Below are positions 1 to 7,220 of a DNA stretch of 19,026 bases, piece after piece. Position numbers and translations under genes: made by a program. The stretch is from CAXBES01 sp965367015 (GTDB taxonomy: Bacteria; Bacteroidota; Bacteroidia; Flavobacteriales; Flavobacteriaceae): assembly GCA_965367015.1 (NCBI GenBank), contig CBDUGY010000054.1:1-19026 (forward strand), given 5' to 3'. Every line of letters begins with the position of its first letter. Within the stretch, counting starts at the first letter, position 1. The notes under the pieces were generated by a model. The model did not search any database. It was not told the origin of the DNA and worked only from the letters and a program-made list of their open reading frames with translations.

Positions 1-71
1 AAAATAACTTTAAAGTTGTATTCTCAGGTCTACTTAAGGAGTATTTTTACATCAAGACAGATAAATCAATT
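1..71. other. Left window edge, no assigned gene
   Basis: This short stretch precedes a terminator. One plus-strand frame (codons starting at position 3) stays open from the window edge to a TAA at 105-107 and could be the tail of a gene entering from the left, but it would run through the terminator hairpin. Another plus frame stops at 5-7 (AAA TAA), which would be a cleaner gene end with the rest as 3' UTR. The sequence alone does not decide between them. Confidence 0.3.
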
Positions 72-102
72 AAAAAAACCGCCAGACATTGGCGGTTTTT
101 TT
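72..102. terminator. Bidirectional intrinsic terminator
   Basis: A tract of seven A (72-78), then CCGCCA (79-84), a five-base loop (85-89), TGGCGG (90-95) and seven T (96-102) form a perfect GC-rich hairpin with A and T tracts on its two sides. It can therefore terminate in both directions. It lies one base beyond the carbonic anhydrase stop codon (104-106) and would also end transcription of any plus-strand gene entering from the left edge. Confidence 0.9.
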
Positions 103-103
103 G

Positions 104-730
104 TTAATCTAAATGATATATTTCCTTAATATTTTTTAAAATCTCTTCAAAGTTGATATTAAGATCAATAAGTTTTCCCGAATTCATGTCCAAAACCCAA
201 CCATGAACAGTAAGTCCGCGTTCTCGATTCGCAATTTGAACGTCGGATGTTTTAATAACGTTCACACATTGTTCTTGAACATTAAGTTCTACTAAACGTT
301 TATATTTTAAGTCCTCATCCGCGATACTGTTTAGTTCTTCATTATGTATGCGATATACATCCCTAATATTACGCAGCCAAGGGTTGAGGATACCGAGATC
401 TTTCGATTCCATGGCAGCTTTTACACCTCCACAACCATAATGCCCGCAAATAATGATATGTTTTACCTTTAAAACAGATACCGCGTAGTTTATAACAGAC
501 ATTGCACTTAAATCCAGATTAGACACTAAATTGGCAATATTTCTGTGAATAAAAGCTTCACCCGGTTGCGCTCCCATTAATTCCTCGGCGGTTATCCTGC
601 TATCGCTACAACCAATATATAGTACTTCCGGAGTTTGTCCTTCAGAAAGCTCTTTAAAATAATCAGGATTGTTACTTAGTTTTTCTGCTACCCATTTTGC
701 ATTATTTTTAAAAATTTGAGAGATGTTCAT
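104..730 (-). CDS. can: Beta-class carbonic anhydrase
   Basis: A 208-aa cytosolic zinc enzyme that interconverts CO2 and bicarbonate, supplying bicarbonate for carboxylations and helping pH balance. The beta-class signature is complete: C41-x-D43-x-R45 (in IGCSDSR) supplies one zinc cysteine and the Asp/Arg dyad, and H97-x-x-C100 (in CGHYGCGG) supplies the remaining ligands. Q55 to N64 (QPGEAFIHRN) matches the conserved active-site segment. There is no signal peptide, and the length matches bacterial Can-type enzymes. The ATG at 730 gives the expected short N-terminal helix. It is transcribed alone, divergently from the helicase, and ends at the terminator at 72-102. The family call is very safe. 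The symbol follows E. coli usage. Confidence 0.95.
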   Translation of the reverse strand: MNISQIFKNNAKWVAEKLSNNPDYFKELSEGQTPEVLYIGCSDSRITAEELMGAQPGEAFIHRNIANLVSNLDLSAMSVINYAVSVLKVKHIIICGHYGCGGVKAAMESKDLGILNPWLRNIRDVYRIHNEELNSIADEDLKYKRLVELNVQEQCVNVIKTSDVQIANRERGLTVHGWVLDMNSGKLIDLNINFEEILKNIKEIYHLD

Positions 731-762
731 AGTTACTACTGAAGGGATTTATTTTCAGAATT

Positions 763-770
763 TAAAGATA
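763..770 (-). promoter_or_regulatory. Possible -7 element for carbonic anhydrase
   Basis: Read on the minus strand this is TATCTTTA, one base from the Bacteroidota -7 consensus TAnnTTTG, 32 bases before the ATG. No TTG is visible at the -33 distance, so support is weak. The same octamer occurs in front of two other minus-strand genes (3188-3195 and 6161-6168). Confidence 0.35.
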
Positions 771-842
771 GGTAAAGTTTAAAACTATTTCAGGAAAACA
801 GCTTCGAAGAAACAATACATTTAATGCTGTGTCCGGTTATAA

Positions 843-877
843 TTTCGCCCGTGACGGTTCAATAAATAATGGCGAAA
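843..877. repeat. Inverted repeat upstream of the helicase promoter
   Basis: TTTCGCC (843-849) and GGCGAAA (871-877) form a perfect 7-bp inverted repeat around a 21-base spacer, between the two divergent genes and about 35 bases upstream of the helicase -7 element. It could be a regulator site or an RNA hairpin. There is no T tract, so it is not an intrinsic terminator. Chance is possible. Confidence 0.35.
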
Positions 878-909
878 AGATTTGGGGATGCTGCCTGAAT
901 AAATAAATG

Positions 910-917
910 TACCTTTG
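910..917 (+). promoter_or_regulatory. -7 promoter element for the RhlE-like helicase
   Basis: TACCTTTG fits the Bacteroidota -7 consensus TAnnTTTG exactly. The nearest upstream TTG (882-884) is 25 bases away, a little longer than usual, so the -33 half is uncertain. Transcription would start near 923 and give a 5' UTR of about 50 nt before the ATG at 972. Confidence 0.6.
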
Positions 918-971
918 CAGTTCATAAGAAATAACACCTACTTATAAATTGTTGTTTCTGAAACAACATAT

Positions 972-2231
972 ATGTCATTTAAATCCCTAGGGCTGTCTGA
1001 TGCCTTGTTAAAAGCTGTTAGCAAAAAAGGATACACTGCTCCCTCTCCAATTCAAGAAAAAGCAATACCTAAAATATTAGAAAGAAAAGATGTGCTGGCT
1101 TCGGCACAGACAGGAACCGGCAAAACTGCCGGATTTGCATTGCCAATATTACAAATACTATCAAATTCGCCTGTACTGAGACAACGTCCTGTTCGCACCT
1201 TAGTGCTAACCCCTACCCGGGAATTGGCTGCACAGGTTCTTCAGGATTTTAAGGATTACAGTGAATTTACTGATCTGCGATCCACTGTGGTCTTTGGTGG
1301 AGTAAATGCTAAACCTCAAATACGTACATTAAGACAAGGAGTCGATATTTTAGTGGCAACCCCCGGACGATTACTCGACTTGCATAATCAAAATGCTGTA
1401 TCCTTATCGAAGGTAGAAATTTTAGTTTTAGATGAAGCCGACAGAATGTTAGATATGGGATTTCTGCGAGATATTAAAAAGATACTTGCTTTAATGCCTA
1501 CTCGTAGACAAAACTTACTGTTTTCAGCCACGTTCTCAAAAGAAATTAAACAATTAGCAGGATCATTTTTACACCATCCGGTGTTAGTTGAAGCGACACC
1601 CGAAAATACAACTGTTGATAAAATTGATCAGATTGTATACAGAACTGATAAAGGAAAAAAGACTGATTTGGTCATTAAATTAATTTCGGAAGGTAATTGG
1701 GATCAGGTGCTAATATTCACTCGAACTAAGCATGGTGCCAATCGTTTAAGTCAGAAATTAGAAAAGGCAGGAATCACTTCATCTGCTATCCATGGAAATA
1801 AAAGTCAGGGTGCAAGAACGAAAGCCCTTGCCGGATTTAAAAGTGGAAAAGTAAATGTTTTAGTGGCCACGGATATTGCAGCACGTGGATTGGATATACC
1901 ATTGCTACCGCATGTAATAAATTACGAGCTTCCTAATATTCCGGAAGATTATGTGCATAGAATTGGTCGTACCGGTAGGGCCGGAGCAACTGGAGAAGCG
2001 ATTTCAATAGTGAGCGTTGACGAAAATGAATATGTGCGAGCGATTGAAAAATTACTTGGTGAACGCTTAGAAAGTCAAGTATTACCGGGTTTTGAGGTTA
2101 CTGAGACCTTGAAAGAAGTACTGGATCAAAAGGCTGAAAATAAAGCACAAAATCAACGAGGTCGAAGTAATAGAAATTCTTCTCAAAAACCCAAGAATAG
2201 TCAAGGGTTTAAGAGAAGAGGTAGAAGATAG
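972..2231 (+). CDS. rhlE: RhlE-like DEAD-box ATP-dependent RNA helicase
   Basis: A 419-aa superfamily 2 RNA helicase, expected to unwind structured RNA in ribosome assembly or mRNA turnover. All motifs are present in order: Q motif around residues 20-33 (GYTAPSPIQ), motif I AQTGTGKT (45-52), Ia PTRELAAQ, TPGR, motif II DEAD at 154-157, motif III SAT at 185-187, motif V TDIAARGLD and motif VI HRIGRTGR at 329-336. After about residue 385 comes a basic, low-complexity tail rich in R, K, N, Q and S, ending FKRRGRR, which is typical of RhlE-type proteins and likely binds RNA. The subtype rests on the overall pattern of Bacteroidota homologs. Several paralogs usually coexist, so the exact ortholog name is less sure than the family. 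Its stop is one base from the stop of the convergent gene. Confidence 0.9.
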   Translation: MSFKSLGLSDALLKAVSKKGYTAPSPIQEKAIPKILERKDVLASAQTGTGKTAGFALPILQILSNSPVLRQRPVRTLVLTPTRELAAQVLQDFKDYSEFTDLRSTVVFGGVNAKPQIRTLRQGVDILVATPGRLLDLHNQNAVSLSKVEILVLDEADRMLDMGFLRDIKKILALMPTRRQNLLFSATFSKEIKQLAGSFLHHPVLVEATPENTTVDKIDQIVYRTDKGKKTDLVIKLISEGNWDQVLIFTRTKHGANRLSQKLEKAGITSSAIHGNKSQGARTKALAGFKSGKVNVLVATDIAARGLDIPLLPHVINYELPNIPEDYVHRIGRTGRAGATGEAISIVSVDENEYVRAIEKLLGERLESQVLPGFEVTETLKEVLDQKAENKAQNQRGRSNRNSSQKPKNSQGFKRRGRR

Positions 2232-2249
2232 TCTATTGACTGTTTTTTT
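2228..2249 (+). terminator. Compact terminator overlapping the helicase stop codon
   Basis: ATAGTC (2228-2233), loop TATT (2234-2237) and GACTGT (2238-2243) form a 6-bp stem with one G-T pair, followed by six T (2244-2249). The stem includes the helicase TAG stop, and its 3' side lies inside the coding end of the convergent gene. It is a plausible plus-strand terminator, though the stem is weak. Confidence 0.5.
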
Positions 2250-3006
2250 GGTATGAAAGATCGTTACGCATATAGCCATTTAAGGTTTCCACTTTAATAA
2301 TTGACTCTAGAAGTTCATTATATATAGGAGTCCTGGCTTCACCAAGTAATTCCTTGTTTGCCTTTCTGATACGTTCGTAATCTTCGGCACTCTCGGCAGA
2401 AATTGCGACAAGAATGAATTGTCCTGCTGCACCAAAACCACTTCGATATACTCTATAATATTCCTTGGAATTCTTAGCGGCATATAATGCTTTGAAATCT
2501 CTAGCAAGCTTCAATACTTTCTGAAAATTTTGTGGAGTAGTGTACCAAAATTCTAATTTTCTAAATTCTAGTCCATCTTGAACAACTTCAACGCCATTTG
2601 GCATATAAGATAGATCTTTATCTAAGTGAATAATATAATCGCTATGTGTGTCGTAGCAACTATCAAAATTTTCGAATAACTGGTCAAATTCCTTTGTGCC
2701 CATTTTATCCTGTAATACTGAGAATCGACTTTGGTCTAAATCTGCCATTTTATCTATTGGAGTTAGATGAAAATAGCGAAGATCATCAGTAGAAACCGTA
2801 ATCCAACTGGTTTTTTGCACATTGAATTTTCGGCAGTTATTTGCTAAAGTAAAACAGTATTCTTCATAATCAGAAACCTTTGCTGGATAAACTGGGTCTT
2901 CATGAACCCAATATGCTTGTGAATCTGTTGAATCTTGAGCTATAAGAACACTTGGTGCAAGAGTCAAGAGTCCGGCAAGCAGCAATGTAAGTTTTAAAGT
3001 TTTCAT
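2233..3006 (-). CDS. Exported protein of unknown function, possible double ferredoxin-like fold
   Basis: A 257-aa protein I cannot place in a named family. The start is set at the ATG at 3006 because it opens a clean signal peptide (MKTLKLTLLLAGLLTLAP, cleavage near the AQ at 23-24); the frame stays open to 3102 but that adds an implausible N-terminus. The mature part appears to hold two related halves. Each has a short strand, then a helix rich in aromatic and charged residues (near YEEYCFTLANNCRKF and FQKVLKLARDFKALY), then a strand segment ending in ITVS or ILVAISAES. That layout resembles NIPSNAP/antibiotic-monooxygenase type dimeric barrels, as an inference only. Three cysteines are present (two in the first helix, one in FDSCYDTH). 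It converges on the helicase and is divergent from ffh. Confidence 0.75.
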   Translation of the reverse strand: MKTLKLTLLLAGLLTLAPSVLIAQDSTDSQAYWVHEDPVYPAKVSDYEEYCFTLANNCRKFNVQKTSWITVSTDDLRYFHLTPIDKMADLDQSRFSVLQDKMGTKEFDQLFENFDSCYDTHSDYIIHLDKDLSYMPNGVEVVQDGLEFRKLEFWYTTPQNFQKVLKLARDFKALYAAKNSKEYYRVYRSGFGAAGQFILVAISAESAEDYERIRKANKELLGEARTPIYNELLESIIKVETLNGYMRNDLSYQKNSQ

Positions 3007-3063
3007 AAGTGCATGTTTAGTTTGTTGAATAAATATTGTGGTTGTTGATAATAGTATTATTTC

Positions 3064-3080
3064 GAGGGATTGATGCCCTC
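3064..3080. repeat. Small hairpin in the leader of the exported-protein gene
   Basis: GAGGG (3064-3068) and CCCTC (3076-3080) flank a 7-base loop, a perfect 5-bp GC-rich stem about 60 bases before the minus-strand start. On the plus strand it is followed by CAATTTTT, so it could also act as a weak plus-strand terminator, although no plus-strand gene precedes it. Confidence 0.35.
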
Positions 3081-3187
3081 CAATTTTTATAGTCACCCTC
3101 AAGAAGCCGGTGATGCATGTAGTCCATAGTTAATTTTATCCTCTACATATTTCCTTCAACAATAAAATTACATGGTAATTTTCCTAT

Positions 3188-3195
3188 TAAAGATA
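3188..3195 (-). promoter_or_regulatory. Possible -7 element for the exported-protein gene
   Basis: On the minus strand this reads TATCTTTA, a one-base variant of TAnnTTTG. It lies 182 bases before the chosen start and has no TTG at the usual -33 distance. The assignment is tentative. Confidence 0.25.
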
Positions 3196-3272
3196 CGTAA
3201 ACTTTTAAGTTTGTTGAAAATTGCGTATTTATTTAACAGTAAAGTGACAGAAATCTTTCCCTTCTCCCAACT

Positions 3273-3302
3273 TTGTAACTACCTCTTCAATTAGTATCTT
3301 TG
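3273..3302 (+). promoter_or_regulatory. ffh promoter (TTG-N19-TATCTTTG)
   Basis: TTG at 3273-3275, then 19 bases, then TATCTTTG at 3295-3302 is a textbook Bacteroidota housekeeping promoter. Transcription should begin near 3308, leaving a leader of about 20 nt before the ATG at 3327. The longer reading frame starting at the TTG at 3300 begins inside this -7 element, so that start can be excluded. Confidence 0.85.
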
Positions 3303-3326
3303 CGTTTTCAAAATCATAGCTACTTT

Positions 3327-4655
3327 ATGTTCGATAATTTAAGTGAAAAGTTAGATAAAGCATTACATGTACTAAAAGGTCATGGTAGTATTACTGAAGT
3401 AAATGTTGCCGAAACTCTTAAGGAGGTTAGACGCGCTTTATTAGACGCCGATGTAAACTTTAAAATAGCAAAAGAGTTCACCAATACAGTTAAAGTTAAG
3501 GCATTAGGTCAGAATGTTCTTACAACGTTGCAACCGGGCCAGTTAATGGTAAAACTCGTTAAAGACGAACTCACGCAATTAATGGGTGGCGATGCGGCCG
3601 GAATTAATCTTCAAGGTTCCCCAAGTGTAATTTTGATGTCGGGTTTACAGGGTAGTGGTAAAACTACTTTTTCCGGGAAGCTGGCAAATTACCTAAAAAC
3701 TAAAAAATCTAAGAACCCTTTGCTAGTTGCCTGTGACATTTATCGTCCTGCAGCAATCAATCAATTACATGTAGTTGGAGATCAGGTAGGTGTTGAAGTA
3801 TATAGCGAACCTGAAAATAAAAATCCGGTAGAGATATCTAAAAATGCAATTGCATATGCTAAACAACACGGCCATAATGTAGTAATTATTGATACCGCGG
3901 GTCGATTAGCAGTTGATGAGGCTATGATGACTGAAATATCAAACGTTCATAAAGCCATTAATCCTGAAGAAACACTCTTTGTGGTGGATGCTATGACCGG
4001 ACAGGATGCAGTAAATACTGCAAAAGCATTTAACGATATTCTAAATTTTGACGGGGTTGTACTTACAAAATTAGATGGTGATACACGCGGTGGAGCCGCG
4101 ATTTCAATTAAAAGTGTAGTAGATAAGCCTATAAAGTTTATAGGTACCGGGGAGAAAATGGATGCTATAGACGTGTTTTATCCAAATCGTATGGCAGATC
4201 GTATTCTCGGGATGGGAGACGTTGTTTCATTGGTGGAAAGAGCTCAAGAGCAGTTTGATGAGGAGGAAGCTAGGAAACTTCAGAAGAAGATCGCTAAGAA
4301 TCAATTCGGATTTGATGATTTTCTGAAACAAATTCAGCAGGTTAAAAAAATGGGGAGCATGAAGGATTTGGTTGGAATGATACCAGGCGCCGGAAAAGCT
4401 ATGAAAGATGTAGATATAGACGATGATGCTTTCAAGCATATTGAAGCCATTATTCATTCAATGACTCCGGGGGAAAGATCTGTCCCTTCATCGATAGATG
4501 CGAGTAGAAAAAGACGTATTGCAAAGGGTAGTGGAACCTCAGTGCAACAAATAAATCAACTTCTTAAGCAGTTCGACCAAATGAGTAAAATGATGAAGAT
4601 GATGCAAGGTGGCGGTGGTCGTAAGATGATGCAGATGATGGGTAAAATGAAGTAG
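3327..4655 (+). CDS. ffh: Signal recognition particle GTPase Ffh (SRP54)
   Basis: A 442-aa protein subunit of the signal recognition particle. It binds 4.5S RNA and signal sequences of nascent membrane proteins and docks to FtsY at the membrane. The N domain opens with FDNLSEKLDKAL. The G domain shows GLQGSGKTT at 106-114 (G1), DTAGR at 189-193 (G3) and TKLDG at 247-251 (G4). The C-terminal M domain is methionine-rich and contains the conserved helix-turn segment around PSSIDASRKRRIAKGSG. Length is normal for bacteria. The ATG at 3327 is chosen over an upstream in-frame TTG because the latter lies in the promoter and because FDNL is the usual N-terminus. folD follows on the same strand after 181 bases and probably has its own promoter. 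Confidence 0.97.
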   Translation: MFDNLSEKLDKALHVLKGHGSITEVNVAETLKEVRRALLDADVNFKIAKEFTNTVKVKALGQNVLTTLQPGQLMVKLVKDELTQLMGGDAAGINLQGSPSVILMSGLQGSGKTTFSGKLANYLKTKKSKNPLLVACDIYRPAAINQLHVVGDQVGVEVYSEPENKNPVEISKNAIAYAKQHGHNVVIIDTAGRLAVDEAMMTEISNVHKAINPEETLFVVDAMTGQDAVNTAKAFNDILNFDGVVLTKLDGDTRGGAAISIKSVVDKPIKFIGTGEKMDAIDVFYPNRMADRILGMGDVVSLVERAQEQFDEEEARKLQKKIAKNQFGFDDFLKQIQQVKKMGSMKDLVGMIPGAGKAMKDVDIDDDAFKHIEAIIHSMTPGERSVPSSIDASRKRRIAKGSGTSVQQINQLLKQFDQMSKMMKMMQGGGGRKMMQMMGKMK

Positions 4656-4747
4656 TTATAAATTCGGAAGTCAGGATTTTGAGTTAAAGACTTCAAAAAT
4701 TCCATTAATCACTATCAATAAGTTCAAGCCATAGACTAGGCAGAAGG

Positions 4748-4763
4748 TTCGATCCGGATCGAA
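4748..4763. promoter_or_regulatory. Perfect 16-bp palindrome upstream of folD
   Basis: TTCGATCC immediately followed by its reverse complement GGATCGAA gives a 16-bp perfect palindrome without spacer, in the 181-base gap between ffh and folD and 73 bases before the folD start. The spacerless symmetry suits a dimeric DNA-binding protein better than an RNA hairpin. There is no T tract, so it is not a terminator. The left half resembles a tRNA T-loop, but no tRNA surrounds it. No clear TAnnTTTG element was found for folD; the nearest variant is TAGATTTA at about 4803. Confidence 0.5.
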
Positions 4764-4836
4764 TGATGTAAAAGTCTGTGATAGAAATAATGGCAAAGGA
4801 ATAGATTTAATAAGTTGAACGCTGAATACACACAAA

Positions 4837-5718
4837 ATGACCATACTCGACGGAAAAAAAATAAGTAACGATATAAAAAACGAGATCGCCGCTGAAGTTC
4901 AGAAAATGAAAGATGCTGGTGAGAAAGTTCCGCATCTGGCTGCTGTGTTAGTTGGTGATGATGGCGCAAGTTTAACGTATGTTGGAAGTAAAGTCCGTTC
5001 TTGTGAACGTGTAGGTTTTGAATCCACTATGGTGAGATTACCACATACTACTAGTGAAGTGGAATTGCTTCATAAAATAGACGAGCTTAATAAAAATGAC
5101 GATATAGATGGTTTTATCATTCAATTGCCACTCCCACCACAGATAAATACGCAAAAAGTATTATTGGCAGTAGATCCAAGCAAGGATGTAGATGGTTTTC
5201 ATCCCGAAAATTTTGGAAAAATGGCCTTAGATATGAGCACATTCATTCCTGCGACTCCTTTCGGAATTTTGGAACTTCTTGAACGCTATAAAGTCGATAC
5301 CAAAGGAAAACATACTGTTGTAATCGGACGCAGCCATATAGTAGGTCGCCCAATGAGTATATTGATGAGTCGGAAAGGATGGCCGGGAAATAGCACCGTT
5401 ACCCTAACACATAGTAATACAAAAAATATCACTCAAATTACTTCGCAGGCCGATATTATAATTTCGGCTTTAGGAGTGCCGAATTTTCTTAAAGCGGAAA
5501 TGGTTAAAGATGATGCGGTCGTTATTGACGTAGGTATTACCAGAGTTCCCGACGAGAATCATCCCAAAGGGTATATAATTACCGGGGATGTGGATTTTGA
5601 GAATGTGAGTCAAAAGGCATCTTTTATAACACCTGTTCCAGGTGGGGTTGGTCCTATGACTATTGCTATGTTACTTAAAAACACCTTATTGGCTAGAGAA
5701 CAGAGAAAGGGTAATTAA
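4837..5718 (+). CDS. folD: Bifunctional methylenetetrahydrofolate dehydrogenase/cyclohydrolase FolD
   Basis: A 293-aa cytosolic enzyme that oxidises 5,10-methylene-THF with NADP and hydrolyses the product to 10-formyl-THF, feeding purine and formyl-Met-tRNA synthesis. The catalytic Y48-x3-K52 pair (YVGSK) is present, as are the QLPLP segment (96-100), DVDGF (117-121), the dinucleotide-binding GRSHIVGRP (164-172) and the C-terminal PVPGGVGPMT (266-275). Length and motif order are standard for bacterial FolD. The ATG at 4837 starts right at the conserved ILDGK strand. The stop codon overlaps that of the convergent DUF1232 gene. Confidence 0.97.
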   Translation: MTILDGKKISNDIKNEIAAEVQKMKDAGEKVPHLAAVLVGDDGASLTYVGSKVRSCERVGFESTMVRLPHTTSEVELLHKIDELNKNDDIDGFIIQLPLPPQINTQKVLLAVDPSKDVDGFHPENFGKMALDMSTFIPATPFGILELLERYKVDTKGKHTVVIGRSHIVGRPMSILMSRKGWPGNSTVTLTHSNTKNITQITSQADIIISALGVPNFLKAEMVKDDAVVIDVGITRVPDENHPKGYIITGDVDFENVSQKASFITPVPGGVGPMTIAMLLKNTLLAREQRKGN

Positions 5719-5728
5719 ATACCTTCTC
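5703..5728. repeat. Imperfect hairpin across the folD/DUF1232 stop codons
   Basis: GAGAAAGGGTA (5703-5713) can pair with TACCTTCTC (5720-5728) with two single-base bulges, giving a hairpin that spans both overlapping stop codons (TTAA at 5715-5718). Neither side has a T tract, so it is at best a weak bidirectional transcription barrier or mRNA end stabiliser. Confidence 0.35.
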
Positions 5729-6140
5729 CCTGATCGACTTTCCAATCCAGATATCTATGGATATCACTTTCAATCCAACCAATTCCGATAGAAAGTACAG
5801 CAACATCATCTATATAGCCTAAGCCTGGAATAAAATCCGGAATAATATCCATTGGATTTAATACATACAATAATGCCATTACAATTGTGGCTACAGTAAA
5901 CCAAGGTATATTTGAATATGCACCCCTTTTGAGGTCTTTAACCATTGCCATCATAATCTTTCCGATCTCGAGATACTTACTAAGTGAGTTTGAACCGCTA
6001 AGTTTTTTAGTTATAGCCTCGTTATTCTCCATTAAAATTTCAACATCACCATCTTCAACTTTAGTTATTTCACCTTCAAGATAAGATTCATCGATTATGT
6101 TGGTTGAATCAGATTCTTTTTTCTTTTTTCTGAAAAGCAT
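5715..6140 (-). CDS. DUF1232 (YkvA-like) membrane protein
   Basis: A 141-aa protein with a charged N-terminal half and a C-terminal DUF1232 domain. A hydrophobic segment (about 79-94) runs into the signature NPMDIIPDFIPGLGYIDD at 95-112, which defines the family, and a second hydrophobic stretch follows (about 113-123). The biochemical function of DUF1232 is not established; the family is usually predicted to be a small membrane protein. Residues 1-55 are lysine- and glutamate-rich and look soluble or flexible. It has its own promoter (6161-6189) and overlaps the folD stop tail to tail. Confidence 0.88.
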   Translation of the reverse strand: MLFRKKKKESDSTNIIDESYLEGEITKVEDGDVEILMENNEAITKKLSGSNSLSKYLEIGKIMMAMVKDLKRGAYSNIPWFTVATIVMALLYVLNPMDIIPDFIPGLGYIDDVAVLSIGIGWIESDIHRYLDWKVDQGEGI

Positions 6141-6160
6141 ATACTTATAATTTTATTAAA

Positions 6161-6189
6161 TAAAGATAGTGCTATCGACACAAACACAA
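6161..6189 (-). promoter_or_regulatory. Promoter for the DUF1232 gene (TTG-N18-TATCTTTA)
   Basis: On the minus strand there is a TTG at 6189-6187, an 18-base spacer, and TATCTTTA at 6168-6161, 21 bases before the ATG at 6140. The spacing is right for a Bacteroidota promoter, and the -7 element differs from consensus only in its last base. This is the best-supported example of the TAnnTTTA variant in the window. Confidence 0.6.
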
Positions 6190-6245
6190 TTCTAAAAATT
6201 TGTTATAAAAAATTCAGAAATACCTAAAGTTATGTGAAAACCGCC

Positions 6246-7220
6246 CTATAGATGCTCCTTATCTCTTGCAGTAGTTTTTCCGTATTCAACTCTATAAATT
6301 TTTACGAGAATTAGGAAGAGGCTTATAAGCAACGGACCAAATATTAAACCTATAAATCCGAAAAGGGGGACACCAACGATCACACCAATAAGAGTTATCA
6401 GGGGATGTACATTATCCAGTTTTTTAAGAAGGTAGAGCCTAATAATATTATCGGTGGAACCAACAATCACGAACCCATAAATTAAAATACCCCAGGCCTG
6501 GAAGGTATTTCCTGTTGATAATGTGAGTAAGAAAACCGGTAGTATTCCAACCAGAGTACCTACAAAGGGAATCATCGATCCAATCGTAACAATTACAAAC
6601 CAAAACATAGGATCTTCTATACCAAAAATAAAAAATCCTATTAAAGCAATAATTCCCTGCGCTATTGCGACCATGGGGATTCCCAATGCGTTCGAACGAA
6701 CCATTGTTTGTATTTCCTTCCCTATGGTCTTTAAATTACTTGAATCGATCGGGATATATTCGTACATAGATTCTTTTAATTCATTTCTATTGGTAAGCAT
6801 ATAATAGAGCATGAAATACATTATACCTATGGCGATGATCACATTAAAAGTACTCCCCGCAAAATTTTGCAAATTATCTGAAATCCAGGAAGAAATCGCA
6901 GAAACATCAATTTGTGAACTAAGGTCGTATCCTGTTTTGTCCTCAATTTCGGAAAGCTGAGTTTTAAACGCTTTTATCACTCTTTCTGAATTGTTTACCG
7001 CGTTACCAATCTTATTAGTTAACATAATGACGATACCCGAAATGGGGATAAGAATTCCAACGAAAGATACAAGCATTAAGAACCCCGCCGCCAAATCAAC
7101 TTTCCAACCTTTGCGAACCAAAGCAGTCATCCATTTCCGCATTAAGACATAGATTGTTATTGCACCAAGCACTCCCGCTAAATATGAGAATACCGATAAA
7201 CACGATCGATAGTAGAACAA
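6246..7220 (-). CDS. AI-2E family transporter (PerM-like), N-terminus disrupted
   Basis: A multi-spanning inner-membrane permease of the AI-2E/UPF0118 family (PF01594). Members have been linked to autoinducer or ion export, but the substrate here is unknown. The sequence carries the family's LAGVLGAITIYVLMRKW segment, a soluble mid-region (about 68-110), the conserved STDNIIRLYLL loop, and the C-terminal PLFGFIGLIFGPLLISLF helix pair. The open frame begins at a TTG at 7220 and gives 324 aa, but lacks the usual first membrane segment. That segment is encoded just upstream in another frame starting from an ATG at 7257. The natural gene therefore appears to have been 6246-7257 with a lesion near 7180. 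Whether the shortened product is made or works is uncertain. It is the last gene of a run with the VOC and methyltransferase genes. Confidence 0.85.
   Translation of the reverse strand: MFYYRSCLSVFSYLAGVLGAITIYVLMRKWMTALVRKGWKVDLAAGFLMLVSFVGILIPISGIVIMLTNKIGNAVNNSERVIKAFKTQLSEIEDKTGYDLSSQIDVSAISSWISDNLQNFAGSTFNVIIAIGIMYFMLYYMLTNRNELKESMYEYIPIDSSNLKTIGKEIQTMVRSNALGIPMVAIAQGIIALIGFFIFGIEDPMFWFVIVTIGSMIPFVGTLVGILPVFLLTLSTGNTFQAWGILIYGFVIVGSTDNIIRLYLLKKLDNVHPLITLIGVIVGVPLFGFIGLIFGPLLISLFLILVKIYRVEYGKTTARDKEHL

Larger units (their letters stand above)
3007..3326. other. Divergent intergenic region between exported protein and ffh
   Basis: These 320 bases hold no convincing coding sequence. The right end holds the ffh promoter (3273-3302). 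The left part would be the leader and promoter region of the minus-strand gene, with a small hairpin (3064-3080) and a candidate -7 element (3188-3195). If that -7 element is used, the minus-strand leader would be about 175 nt, unusually long for this genome. No known riboswitch class was recognised. Confidence 0.6.

Noticed and set aside
3007..3200. Long leader of the exported-protein gene as a riboswitch
   Set aside because: I looked for TPP, SAM and cobalamin-like conserved blocks and found none; only a single 5-bp hairpin is present.
4736..4770. tRNA T-arm-like sequence (GGTTCGATCC) between ffh and folD
   Set aside because: The matching acceptor, D and anticodon arms are missing. The resemblance comes from the left half of the 16-bp palindrome.
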